This document shows positions 1 to 10,266 of a DNA stretch of 64,000 nt, piece by piece. Within the stretch, counting starts at the first letter, position 1, and each line of letters opens with the position of its first letter. Under the pieces are notes generated by a model, which did not search any database, was not told the DNA's origin, and worked only from the letters and a program-made list of their open reading frames with translations. The DNA lies in assembly GCA_903632075.3 (NCBI GenBank), contig CAHIKZ030005437.1, forward strand, positions 561,001-625,000, read 5' to 3'. This DNA is from Acanthosepion pharaonis. Lineage: Eukaryota > Mollusca > Cephalopoda > Sepiida > Sepiidae. The position numbers and the translations under genes were made by a program.

Positions 1-272
1 GCGACCAACAAAATTCCTTGTAACACAGATGAACTGAAGGCAAGGACTATCGCAGCATTCAACAACTTAAACAAGGAGACCGTTCACAAGAGTTGCAGGA
101 GATTCCGAAGTCGTCTGGAGACCAATGGCAATTTTATTGAATGAATTTACTTTTTAGTATTTCAAAATATTTTTGTGTAATTTTGGTAAAAATATCAGTT
201 AAAATGATATATCAGTATTATTTTCATTCTTGCGGAATTTAGACGACAATTTATCCATCGCATCCATTATAT
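1..272 (+). mobile_element. Mariner-family DNA transposon, 3' end (transposase C-terminus and terminal repeat)
   Basis: Frame 1 from base 1 reads as the C-terminal 47 residues of a mariner transposase, including KARTIAAFNNLNKETVHKSC and the Arg-rich RRFRSRLE, ending in TGA at 142-144. Mariner transposases carry out cut-and-paste transposition into TA sites. The non-coding tail to about 272 matches, base for base with scattered changes, the corresponding tail of the mariner at 54739-55550, including a degenerate inverted terminus near 244-272. The rest of the element lies outside the window to the left. The terminal CTGTATA has decayed to ATTATATA, so the end is probably not a functional terminus. 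Family membership is secure from the shared C-terminus; the exact end is approximate. Confidence 0.8.
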
Positions 273-2216
273 ACAGATTGATATTACATAGCAGTTCCTC
301 ACGCTTTTCTTTGCTGCTAAAAAGATTTTTTTATCAAACTTAAGTCTGTCACAGGTTGTAAGAGCTAATTAAATTTGCTGAGTCTCTAATGTAATGAGTT
401 CAATCCTCATTGGGTTCGCCACACCAGTATCATATTAAACTAAGTTCAGTTAAAAGCAATTAGTTATTGCTGTATATTTCCTATAGAAGAAATGTATTAC
501 TTTTGGATTTCAGGCGAAAGTAATTTTTTTTCGAATTCTGATATGCAAAATCGTATCCATTTGTAGATTTGTTCTTCGTAGGCTCTTTCTTCATTCCAGT
601 ATTTATTCGCTTCTTACACGAAAGTAAATATGACACAAAGTTGGTTTAATGCCGGAAGGTAGTGCAGCAATCAGCTGTTCATTTTAAGGCAAGGGGGGGT
701 GCCGGTAAGAATTTATAATCTTTGATGACAAAGCACTTCTGCTTTTGTGTACTTTGCTTATCTCCGGTCCTAACGTTCTATTCCCTATTCTTCCCAACTG
801 ATGTTGTGCTACATATTAATCTATGTGTAATAAACATAAAGATGGTGGAAAAGCGTGCTTGTACAGATATGCAAATATAATATCACGAGTGCACACGGCT
901 TGTTTAAATTTAATAAAATTAAATACAGTCCTTAACTTTAAACAAAATAACCGATAAGATAATTTTTCCAACGCCGTCAATTATTGATTCTTCACATCAA
1001 CAATGTTTTTGTTCAGTATTCAGTTTAATGTACTCTTTAATGTTTTAAATGGATGAAATAACTTTCAGCTCAAGTTACAGCTAGTAACACCATGAAATCA
1101 TATTTCAGTCGCATGTTCTTTATACCGAATCTGTATTTATGGATTGGGTTTACTTATATATTTTATAGATGCAGAACTTATTTATATTTACTATTTTCAG
1201 ATATTTAACAGAACAGAATTATTCACGGTATTTGAGAAAGTAGGATTATAAAAACGGAAATTAAATTCAAGAACTTATGAGCTTTTATTATTAATAAAAT
1301 TAATCGATATTTCTTTTCCTTACCCTATATATGTAAGACATAGGTATTAATGTTTAAAATATAACATGATTCATATTAATGATAAGACACACGGACTAAT
1401 GATTAACAGCAAGTGATACGATTTATAAGATACAGAAATCAATAATAAGACACACACATTTTCGATTAAAATGTAATACGAATTAAAGATAAGGCAAAAG
1501 ATAAATCATTAGATGATTCGTATTAATGACAAGGCAGATTAAGGATTAATAAGGGATATAAATTAATAATTATATGGGGGATTAATATTTATTACGTGAT
1601 ACGGTTTCATAAGACAATGATTAATGATTAATAACCGAGACGGATTAATGATAACACGCACAGAATAAGGATGTATTATTCTACACACAGATTAATGATT
1701 ATCAGTGCGATAAATGGTATCAGCGAGCCAGGTTTAAATTTCGGTAGGTTTTGTTAGTTTTGCACTAATGGCCTTGGGAAAAGCACGAGTCCTCGTGGCT
1801 TCATAACAAAAATGTAACGTCACGGGCATGCCACAATTCTAGATTGAAAAAGTGTAAGCAAATGGCCACAACTGGAAGGTAGAGGCAAAAATAATGACTT
1901 CCAATTTCAACTTTGATAAGAAAAAATTATACACATTATTACAACCCATGTCTAGTATTTGTAAAGTTGGAACAGTGATGCAAATTGAAGCCATGTTTTG
2001 GTGAGATTTACATGATTAATTTCTGATTCTGACTTGGTTATCGATTTTAATTAATCTGTGAAGTAAGCATTAGTGATAAAAAACAGCCTTCCCAATGATA
2101 AACTTCGTATGTCAAACGTTAATATACTTTCTGAAAATGATTTTAGCTGAATACATTAGGTCTTCATTTACCGAAAAAGTTTATAGTTTTATAAATATTT
2201 ATTTATAGTTTTGTAT
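273..2216. other. No gene seen; AT-rich DNA with a possible SINE scrap
   Basis: I see no coding region. A short stretch near 365-425 has a B-box-like core (GAGTTCAATCCTCA) as in tRNA-derived SINEs, too short to be sure. About 1360-1700 repeats variants of GATTAATGATAAGACACA at irregular spacing and is listed separately. Confidence 0.5.
1360..1700. repeat. Degenerate short tandem array (GATTAATGATAA-type units)
   Basis: Variants of ATTAATGATAAGACACACGG recur at least six times in about 340 bases (around 1375, 1440, 1520, 1615, 1650 and 1690), with spacing of roughly 40-70 bases. The units are too diverged for me to fix one period. It is probably an old minisatellite. A self dot-plot would show whether a real period exists. 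Confidence 0.3.
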
Positions 2217-3133
2217 CATAGGATACACGGATGATACTGTACTAATGGTGGACTCAGAAGAAAAGTGACAGAATCTCCAAGAAAAGGTAGAAAAGGAAAA
2301 TGATAAGAAAAGATTAATCATTAGAAAATAAGAAAACAACGTATGACCGTCAGCAGGAGAGGAGGACAATGTAACTATCTGGATAGTGTAATTGACAGAT
2401 GACGAAAATGTCAGAGAGATCCGAAGGAGTTTCGGAATAGCGAAGAAACATCCCAGACATTAGGCAAAGTATTAAGAATTAGCAGCATTTCGAGAGAAAC
2501 AAAGATAATTGTGCTGAGCTGCTATGATATTATTATGTGTTCTCCTCTATTGCAGTGAATGCAACACAGTTTCCTTACAGAAAAAACGAGGCACAAGGTG
2601 ACAGATGTGGTTCTACAGAGAATAAATACCATAGACAGAGCATTTTGCTTTAATTTTACAAATTAAGTTCCGAAGAAAATGAAAATTTCATACCAGAAAC
2701 AGGCAGTGGAAATTTCCGGGACACACTCTGACAAAATGCGACTGGGGAAAATTTAATACTCATATGAGTAGAGAGATAGTTAATGTGCAACGTAGCAAAT
2801 ATGCTTATGTGAATGGATGGCAGAGCAGTGGGGGAATAAGTGATATTAAAGAATCAATTATTGAGTTGCAAAAGACAGGGCGTTGCTTAGACTTACAGCA
2901 AAGGATAGGGCGGTGCATAAACATGCAGCAAAGGACAGGGCGTTGCATAGACTTGCAGCAAAGGATAGGGCGTTGCATAAACATGCAGCAAACGACAGGG
3001 CGTTGCATAAACATGCAGCAAAGAATAGGGCGTTGCATAGACTTGCAGCAAAGGACAGAGTACTGTATAGAATCGCAAAGGACATGGTGTTGGAGAGAGC
3101 CATGATCGCCAAAGTTCTATCCCATAACACATA
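2217..3133 (+). mobile_element. LINE (endonuclease/reverse transcriptase type) RT fragment, 3' half
   Basis: Broken frames read as the reverse transcriptase of the LINE family often annotated as craniofacial-development-protein-2-like. The catalytic box appears as YTDD at 2224-2235 inside GYTDDTVLMVDSEEK. It is followed by NDKKRLIIRK, DDENVREIRRSFGIAKK, a degraded stretch matching the SECWT region, and the terminal KDMVLERAMIAKVL at about 3079-3117. Stops and frameshifts are scattered throughout, so it is a dead 5'-truncated copy. Copies of the same family lie at 10476-11050 (minus), 11120-11625 (+) and 25970-27720 (+). The segment between the RT and the terminal peptide has been replaced by a 30-bp minisatellite (2866-3085). 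The frames open across it are a by-product of that repeat. Confidence 0.75.
2866..3085 (+). repeat. 30-bp minisatellite inside a LINE 3' end, about 7 copies
   Basis: Units of exactly 30 bases run from about 2866 to 3085 (for example 2881-2910, 2911-2940 and so on to 3060) with flanking partial units. Two variants alternate, one with TAGACTTGCAGC and one with CATAAACATGCAGC, in the order A B A B B A. Because 30 is a multiple of 3, several frames on both strands stay open. In one + frame the unit reads AAKDRALHKH and leads directly into the LINE end KDRVLYRIAKDMVLERAM. The unit therefore appears to derive from the KDR...L codons of the LINE itself. There are no spacers, so this is not a CRISPR array. 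Confidence 0.9.
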
Positions 3134-4838
3134 AATGGTGGCGTATCGAATCACGACTTATGTGTCTGAGGAGTAAAATTTTGATGTTTGTTTACATTTT
3201 GGGTTTGAGTCGAGCTAAAAACTTTTCAGAACTTCATCGTATATTTACGATCAGGTCCTTCAAATTTGCCATACTGACAAAAAAGGCATTTCATGGCAAT
3301 TTGTCTTATTAATTTCATAGCGTCAGGCTGATTTGTTTCTAGAGATCTTGGAAAAAGAACTAGAAACACAAGTCTCTGGAATATACATTCAAATCTACTT
3401 AAATTCTAATTCCTCAGATGAATTAAGTTCAGTAATAAATCGAGGAAAATAAGATTTTAGAAGATTGATTGCGCCAATCTTTAAGTAGAGATGAGTTACT
3501 TTTTTTTAAATAAGCAGTCAAAATCTTTGCTTTACCTAGGCTCGAACACCGACCTTCTGTTTGAATATTAAATTAATCAATATTTACCAAACTTTGTACA
3601 GCACACGCCCAAATTAGAGGTAATGGGTATTTTTTTATGAATCTCTCAATTGAAGGTTATATGCTTGCCTTAAAAATCAGTATTGGAAACCTCGATTTTT
3701 ATCTGATCCTGAACATTGACCATTGAGACATTGAAAAATCAGCAACAATTTCAGCTATAAAACAAACCAGAGAGAAAAGTGTATGTGAAAGAAGGGAATA
3801 AAGAAGATCAGAAAATGCAATCAAGAAGGGAAAAGAGGAGATTTGATTAAAAATGCAGTAAAAGAGAATGAACAATAAAAATGACGAAAGGAAAAGAATA
3901 AGAGACGATAAAGTCTATGAAGAATGTATATGAAGAGGCCGATGAAAACCTAAAACTACAAGGAAAGATAATTAGATGATAGTGATGCTGAAGATTTAAT
4001 AAGATTAAGGAAATTACGAAAATAAATAAAGAGAGACGTTAAATGCGTTAAGTAAAATCTCGGAGATAAAATAACAGCAAGAAGTGAAAGTTGAATGATT
4101 GGGAAAAGCTAAGAAAGTAGCTAAATTAAGATATAAACACAAACAAATTTAAATAAGACTATTAAAAAGCAAAATGAAAGTTAAATTAGAATTGCATCAT
4201 TAAAAAGTTATTGGAAATAATAATTAAATATTGTAATTACGTCTTGCTTTGTGACGATGGCAAACATGATAAAGGAACGCTGTGGAAGATTCAACAGCTG
4301 CGGGCAAGATCCCGTAGAGATGAAATATAAAAGACTCGCAAGTGTTAGCTAGCTCATTAAATCAAGAAAGCGTGTCTTAAAATCATTAATTGGGCTAATT
4401 CATCTATGTGACGCATGCGCACGGAACCTCTTGGCACGACACTCTATTAAAATGCAGGGAGATGCAGTACTTCATGAAAAGGCTGTTGAAAAGGCGGAAA
4501 CTGTGATCCGAGAAGAGGAGGAAATAAAATGTTCATTACCCTACATTTTGTCGTAAACTGAAAAACAAACAAACCAAAAAACACTTGTTTGTTACTTTCA
4601 TAAAATTTAACAAATATATCTTTAATATTAACATATCACATCACAGACACTGATCATACATTTGTAAATAAAATAAGTTTAAATGTTGTTTACCTTCCAA
4701 GTTTACATGCTTCAAATATTACAGGATTTATTGTAGTATAAACTAGTAAGCAGTCATTTAAATTATCTGTGCGATTTCGAAAATGTTAAAACATTCGATT
4801 ATACAAAGTGTAAAGAAGAAAAGTTTACATAATGCATT
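3134..4838. other. No gene seen; AT- and purine-rich DNA
   Basis: No convincing coding region. Around 3533-3565 the minus strand has a B-box-like GTGTTCGAGCCTAGG, possibly a SINE scrap. About 3770-4160 is strongly purine-rich on the + strand. The G/C-richer patch at 4250-4560 has no open frame that I recognise. Confidence 0.5.
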
Positions 4839-5235
4839 TTAAGTATTATACCACAACGTTAAAACTGCAGTAGGATACCAGAACCAACATTGTCGACAAT
4901 CAAAGAAGCCGGGTTTAAAAGTGAATTCACCTGGAGTCACTACTGGCCACTGAATGTAGAAGCACATATGGATTTGCGAGCGTAGGAGCGAGAATGTTGA
5001 GCAGATGGGCATATAAACCATCGCTCCAGGGGTGATTTGGGGCAGTCTATGTCAGACATCACAAAATAATGGAGGGTCCGCGTATCGGATCGAGAGCGAC
5101 GAGGCCGATCGCACAAGTGTCGCCGAGAGTAAATCTAGTTTAATAAAATCGAGTTTAATAAAATAAGTAATGAAGATTTAAGGCTTTTGTTATTTCATCG
5201 GCAGACAACACACTTCATTACAAAATGGGCACATC
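4839..5235 (+). mobile_element. Possible LTR or retroelement 3' end (solo LTR-like)
   Basis: This stretch is distinctly more GC-rich than its surroundings. From about 5031 it starts with TG, contains two AATAAAA-type polyadenylation signals close together (near 5140-5165), and ends in ATTACA near 5222. AAA and then TGGGCACATC follow, which would fit a tRNA primer binding site starting with TGG. That layout resembles a Ty3/gypsy LTR followed by a primer binding site. I see no second LTR, no target duplication and no gag or pol frame, so it could equally be another repeat class. A search for a second copy elsewhere in the genome would decide it. Confidence 0.3.
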
Positions 5236-5269
5236 TAATTACAGTATAGAGTATTGTTTGTACGTAATC

Positions 5270-5274
<5 letters not shown>

Positions 5275-5363
<89 letters not shown>

Positions 5364-5370
5364 ATGTGTG
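5275..5370. repeat. Compound microsatellite (TA)n(TG)n
   Basis: About 23 TA repeats are followed directly by about 20 TG repeats, the latter interrupted near the end (GCGTGTA). This is the first of several with the same order. Confidence 0.97.
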
Positions 5371-5845
5371 TTTCATTGACTAATATAGACCTATTGTGTT
5401 TATTTTTATAATGATCCTTTCTCGTTCTCTAATCAGCTTCTGTAGGTTAAGATGAAATTCATCAAGGAAGGCGCGATGGTTTTTTCTAATCCAAGTACTT
5501 TTAATCTTTTACAAGGTCATCTTCAAGGGTAAATTACAAAGGCAAATTTATTGTAACTGCGATAAAATCTGCATTCCGCTGTGATGGTAATTTTTAATAA
5601 TATGCGTGAATCGGCTCTGTTTGCAAAACAATCGTAGAAGAAATTTTCGCACGTTTAATTATGTTTGTGAAAACAACTATTTTATATTTACGAAAATATT
5701 GGTTTTAATAATTAAAATTTACATTACATCAACAAAATCAACGGGAAGATTTTAGCCAAATTTTTCATTTGGATTGTAGCGTTCAAAAATTAGAAAGACA
5801 ATTAAAAGTTGAATAGACAGATTTCGTGTTATTTAATAAAGTTTG

Positions 5846-5906
<61 letters not shown>

Positions 5907-6284
5907 CTTTCATACATATATATATAATGAGATGATCTTTTAAATGCAGACATAGAAATCATTTCAATTTAATTCACTACTTATAAAAAAAAAAAAAAAT
6001 ACTATCAGTTATAATATATTATATATAAGCAGTTGTATAGGGGTATTTTAATATACATTCTTTTTTTACCCATGATTTAATGTTGGTATATTTAATGGTG
6101 GTATATGCATGTGTAGATATTTATATATGATGGTAAATATTGGTTTATTTTTAAATATGAGGATGATTGCATGCACACATGTGTACGGGTACATAATTGC
6201 ATGTAATATAAGTATGTATATGGGGTTGCATATGGATATGTGAATTAATTTGTGTTCATAATTAACCTGTAGAAAAAGACAAAA
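5371..6284. other. No gene seen; contains a (TA)n tract
   Basis: AT-rich DNA without a supportable frame. It contains the TA microsatellite at 5847-5903, a poly(A) run near 5984-5999 and a GTATAT/GCATGT-rich stretch at 6090-6240. Confidence 0.5.
5847..5903. repeat. (TA)n microsatellite
   Basis: An uninterrupted TA tract of about 28 repeats. Confidence 0.97.
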
Positions 6285-7107
6285 TTTATAAAGGAAAAAA
6301 GATAATAGAAAAACTAGTTTAATCGACGCATTTCGTCCAATGTGAACTTTTTTTCAAAGCAAAAAAGCGAAATAAATTTATTGAAACAAAGTATCTATAA
6401 ACAACAAACAAAATGTCGTTAGCAATTAGAAGAGTTTAGAAACGCTATTGTATATTTATATGTCAACTGAAAAATTACGTCATTTACTTTATGTATGAAA
6501 AAAATATTTTTACAGGTAGAAATATTGTTTGTATTGACGTATTCAACCGTTTTCTTTTGATTTCTTGATATATTTGTTGAGTACGTTGGTTTGGGAGATT
6601 AGTGATTGTGTTAGGAAAAGTGATATTGGGAATTACGGAGCGTAGATTAATATTTGGATAATATTCAGTGGCGGCATTTTCCTTCTGAATGAATTATTTT
6701 CTTTTTTTATAAAATCAAAATTGTGGTTGACATTATATCTATGCATGACGAGCGCATTTGTTAAACTGTTATTTATGAGGTCTGTTTTGTACACCTAGAT
6801 GCGTTTTTTAAAAATTTCTGCTAGTTTCTCCAATTTATTTTATATATACCTGCTTCATAAATATTATTGCTATTGCTGTTTTAGTATCTGATTATATCCG
6901 CAATGGTTTTGGAAATGTTTTGTGATTATTTTGATATTATTTAAATGGGATAGGTTGTTCTGGATAGTGGATGTGACGGAGTTGGTCGGTAGTATTATGT
7001 ATCTGTTCTTATATAATTTATTATTACGGATGATGTTGTTATTTTTGCTGCGGTTGTATATTTTGTATGCCTTTCTTCTTGAGTTGTGGATGAAATGATA
7101 TGGGTAT
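6285..7107 (-). mobile_element. Penelope-like retroelement fragment A: 3' coding region and terminal repeat, minus strand
   Basis: Read on the minus strand from about 7107 down to 6540, this matches the C-terminal part of the Penelope-like element at 23286-24990. Shared peptides include YPYHFIHN, RRKAYKIYNRSKNNNIIRNN, ILPTNSV, NALVMHR and NHNFDF. The GIY-YIG region is damaged: a deletion removes the cysteine pair between the two signature boxes, leaving RYI*NKLEKLAE-type remains. The tail RTQQIYQEIKRKRLNTS matches the other copy's RTQQYREIKKKWLNSS. The terminal repeat then follows at 6289-6400 with a hammerhead-like box. Many stops are present, so it is a dead 5'-truncated copy. It abuts an oppositely oriented fragment at 7107. 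Confidence 0.8.
6321..6360 (-). ncRNA. Hammerhead-ribozyme-like motif in Penelope terminal repeat (copy A)
   Basis: On the minus strand the sequence contains GGACGAAATGCGTCG, with the conserved GAAA (complement at 6331-6334), a very short palindromic helix III loop (TGCG) and a cleavage-type triplet. Upstream is a possible helix II strand (TTC, loop, GGA). The first core box (CUGAUGA in active ribozymes) is degenerate, so activity is doubtful. The matching motif on the opposite strand lies at 7319-7358. Confidence 0.45.
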
Positions 7108-7389
7108 TGAAGATTTCATCGAAACAAACTCAGTACACTTATTAACAATAGCAAATGGTCCAACTTATCAAAATTACAACAATCGGATACACTATTAGAA
7201 GCACTCAGTTTTGGTCAGGAATTTGCCAGCAGAATACCAAGATATGAGACAACAATTTACATAATTAAAAATCATCATCATTATAGATACTTTGCTTCAA
7301 TAAATTCATTTCATTTTTGCCTTGAAAAAATCCACATTGGACGAAACGCGTTGGCTAAAACAAACTACAGATTTCCTATTGTCTTTTTC

Positions 7390-7392
<3 letters not shown>
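7107..7392 (+). mobile_element. Penelope-like retroelement fragment B with terminal repeat, plus strand
   Basis: The stretch at about 7284-7392 is the inverted counterpart of 6289-6399, roughly 80 percent identical by eye over about 110 bases. It carries the same block CACATTGGACGAAACGCG as the terminal repeat at 24881-24917. Just upstream, a + frame at about 7165-7260 reads NLSKLQQSDTLLEALSFGQE, resembling the conserved start of Penelope-type proteins (NLS...L..LslG..F). That match is weak. Together with fragment A it makes an inverted pair of Penelope pieces, a known outcome of Penelope retrotransposition. It runs directly into the microsatellite at 7393. Confidence 0.65.
7319..7358 (+). 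ncRNA. Hammerhead-ribozyme-like motif in Penelope terminal repeat (copy B)
   Basis: CCTTGAAAAAATCC, ACATT, GGACGAAACGCGTT. Helix II can form between TCC and GGA. GAAA is at 7343-7346, followed by the palindromic CGCG and GTT. The first core box reads CUUGAAA rather than CUGAUGA, so it is a degenerate relative of the ribozyme known in Penelope terminal repeats. Activity is not expected. Confidence 0.5.

Positions 7393-7468
<76 letters not shown>
7393..7468. repeat. Compound microsatellite (TA)n(TG)n
   Basis: About 21 TA repeats followed by about 17 TG repeats, exactly between a Penelope terminal repeat on the left and a LINE 3' end (minus strand) on the right. Confidence 0.97.
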
Positions 7469-7469
<1 letters not shown>

Positions 7470-7760
7470 TATGATATGAAAGAACATTCCGTATGTGACA
7501 CTGCAGTCCAGTCAATGACCTGCAGACAAGTCCATATATTGCGCAACAGCGATGATCTTGGGGCATAACCTCAGGAATATTTGCTGATGCTTTTCGTCGT
7601 TGTCCTTTTGTGTCTTAGCCGGTCAATAAGGCTGATTTCGAAATGTCTGATACTTACTCGGGCACAAATTTCCCTATTTTTTTCTATCCAGGGCAAAACT
7701 CCTCGAAGTCAGTATGTGGAATATTGACAGCTTGTCTTCATACCTGAGCTACCGCTGTCT
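7469..7760 (-). mobile_element. LINE 3' end with C-terminal zinc finger, minus strand
   Basis: On the minus strand the last coding segment reads MPQDHRCCAIYGLVCRSLTG and then LQCHIRN, which fits the C-x2-C...H-x-H type finger at the C-terminus of many LINE reverse transcriptases (usual form C-x-x-CG-x-VCRS-x-x-GL-x-SHIR). The upstream part (7570-7760) reads in broken frames as the typical pre-finger region, with FEEF, a DRKKW-like stretch and RHFES-like and KASANIPEV pieces. A stop splits the frame. The finger is imperfect (CC then AIY for C-x-x-CG). It is a 5'-truncated dead copy. Its coding frame runs without a recognisable stop or poly(A) into the (AC)n(AT)n side of the microsatellite. Confidence 0.65.
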
Positions 7761-8594
7761 AACATTGCTTTGCTGGCTATACATGAGAATCTTAGGTATT
7801 CTGTTAATGTATGTATTTATTTTGAACTTTATATGCAAAATTTAATTACGTTTTATTCTATTTTCAAATTTAATTACGTTTTATTCTATTTTCAATTTCC
7901 CAAAGGTCAATTATATAATAATCATTAAAATTACCAATAAGCAAAAACAAGTTAGTCTCCCTTAACTTGGTGAAACTACTAATAAATAAGGTAATAAATT
8001 ATGACAATGACATTAAAACGTTACTAATGAGTGATTAGCGCAATATTTAGTGAAAGGGTATATAGTTTCTGGTACTAATGATGGAAATACAAAAGAACAG
8101 AATCTTTTGATGCAATTTGCATATATATATATATTTTTTTATCTCTTTACTTAGTGAATGAGTTCTTTGTAGCAACAGTCAAATAGATACACATTGCAAA
8201 AAAGCCGAATACATAAAAAGAGACGTCATATAATCAGAAGCAGACAGGAATACTGTGAGATTGGTTTATACACGCCGAAGGGAATAACTACGAAAGTGTA
8301 AATTACGAGTTAGTGTCTGTTTACTTCGTTGTCAGATTCCTCTGAAACTTTGTATAACACCTCGTATACTTATAAACATATATAGATATATACAGAGAGT
8401 TCATTAGCAATTTTTTATTGCCTCAATATGCTTCTGTATAAATGTCGCTAATGTCGTTAAGCGTGACCGCATTCCCATTCGAGTATGAATTATGGTGCAG
8501 AGAATTGGCTAATGAGTTATCTATATATTAGATCTTCAATTCTGTATTTCCAGAATTTATTGTACCGCATCAAAATGATTAGTAATAGAAACTA
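7761..8594. other. No gene seen; contains a 28-bp tandem duplication
   Basis: AT-rich DNA. A perfect 28-base unit is duplicated in tandem at 7838-7865 and 7866-7893 (unit AAATTTAATTACG...). Nothing else is recognised. Confidence 0.5.
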
Positions 8595-9047
8595 CTAGGA
8601 CTCAATTATTCGATTCTTACTAAAAGACTGAGAGGTAATCAGGTGGCATTTCCCTGAGAACTCAAAACCTAACTTCCTGAACTTTATGCGGACAAATATT
8701 AGAGGGAGTAAAAAAAGTACGTAGCTGCTATTTTTTTTATGTCGGAAGACGTGAAATTCTTGGAACTCAACTCTCGATGTAACAGCATTTGTTTGATTTA
8801 GAAAGCCGATCATTGGCGCCGTTGGCTGGGAGAATGGAACGTGACGATTCACTAAGCAGGCCACGAACTGATTGTTGTCAAGTCTAAGTACGGCACAAGA
8901 CCACAGTTTAGATGAAAATCTCTTCCCTTCAAGTTCCCACAAGATTAGTTTTTTAGCCATCTCTCCAATGAAGGCTCTCCTGTAAATACATTTCTTTCTA
9001 CAGTTTTGTTCAGCTGCTATCAGAAAAAACAAGCAAGTCCAATTCAT
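8595..9047 (-). CDS. Unidentified 150-codon open frame, probably not a gene
   Basis: This is an uninterrupted minus-strand frame from ATG at 9047 to a stop at 8595. It is one of the longest frames outside mobile elements and is a little more GC-rich than its flanks. The start is hydrophobic (MNWTCLFFLIAAEQNC), which could look like a signal peptide. The rest has no repeat, cysteine pattern or motif that I recognise. In AT-rich DNA of this length, about one frame this long is expected by chance. I see no good splice sites or polyadenylation signal in the right places. It is listed only so that it can be tested; a homology or transcript search would settle it. Confidence 0.12.
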   Translation of the reverse strand: MNWTCLFFLIAAEQNCRKKCIYRRAFIGEMAKKLILWELEGKRFSSKLWSCAVLRLDNNQFVACLVNRHVPFSQPTAPMIGFLNQTNAVTSRVEFQEFHVFRHKKNSSYVLFLLPLIFVRIKFRKLGFEFSGKCHLITSQSFSKNRIIES

Positions 9048-10266
9048 GAACTCCGAGTAATTACATTCTCCAACCGTTAAATTCCAATGATAATTTGTTT
9101 AATTATGGTTGCTGCCATTATGAAATTTACGGCATTTTAAGTCAATCCTTGGTTATTATTTTGAAACGGTAGAATAGTTTTAATTTAAAAATTCTTGCAT
9201 CCAAGTAAAGGCAAATTTCATTACATTGATTGTACAATTTTTGTTTGTCTATTATTTGAAAAAGAAGAAAAATAAGAAAAGTGAGCCTGCATCATGTTTC
9301 AGATATGTGAATGCTAATTTTCAAGTTACTTAAACGAATGACACAACACAATGTTCCTACTCGAATGCCTTTAATTTAAACTTGTTCACATCTAAGGCAA
9401 ACCAAGGAAATATCAACAAAATTTTAGAAGCATTTCCGTTAGAAATTAAAGCCAAAAATATTAGAAAGACAAAAATGTTCTAATCTTCAACATATTAGAA
9501 TTATATTGAAATAGTTGATGTATAAAACCTCTTCTTGGTCGTATCATGATTTTTTTTACATTTTGTTTGGACTGAGTAATTTTTTTTAGCGTATCTTTCA
9601 AGTCTGGAGATGAATTTTCAGTCATAGACAAAAGATCTTCGGCATTTATTTAAGATGCATTTTCATTCTGCCAAGAGTAAGTGAATAGAAGCAAATGAAA
9701 TCGAAAAACGTGAATATTCAAAATATCAAAGAAACGAAAGAAACAAAATTTTGTAATTAATTGAATACATAACGCCGTGAAGAGTCCATAACTTTTCGGT
9801 AGTAATTATAAAGAGAAATTGAGGCCACTTTGTCAAATAAATAATGGCTAATCTAGCAGACCAATACATTCACACAGTGATTACGATCTTCACTGGGTGA
9901 TTTAAACCTCTGGATTCTGCCAAATTAAGTCAAGTATATGGACGCATGCAGTAGCGTAGTCATTAGCGAACTAGTAACAGAGACCATTACTATTGTATAG
10001 TTAGTTATATCCTCACAGGCTACCACGATATCATCGTCCCACGCTGGATTAACATTTGGTAAAATAAGCATGTAAGAGGAAAGGATACTGCAGTTATTTC
10101 CGGAAGGTATTAAATCGTTGCCGTGACCAGATCATATTTGGGAAAAAATCTTCCGTTCCTTTTATGCGTCGTGTCCACACAGGACGTGAGCGATAATGAT
10201 TCTCTATAACTTCATGACCATTGTTTCTATAAGTAACTTTCTCCTTGTTATCCCAACCATTTACAT
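9048..10266. other. No gene seen; possible SINE scrap
   Basis: AT-rich DNA without a supportable frame. Around 9945-10015 on the + strand there is a stretch like a tRNA-derived SINE head (GTAGCGTAGTCATTAGCG...), too short and diverged to call. Confidence 0.5.

Noticed and set aside
2866..3085. Regular 30-bp direct repeats as a CRISPR array
   Set aside because: Units are head-to-tail with no unique spacers, in animal DNA, and match LINE codons.
2764..3154. Five overlapping open frames on both strands
   Set aside because: They are by-products of the 30-bp minisatellite, whose unit is a multiple of 3; not genes.
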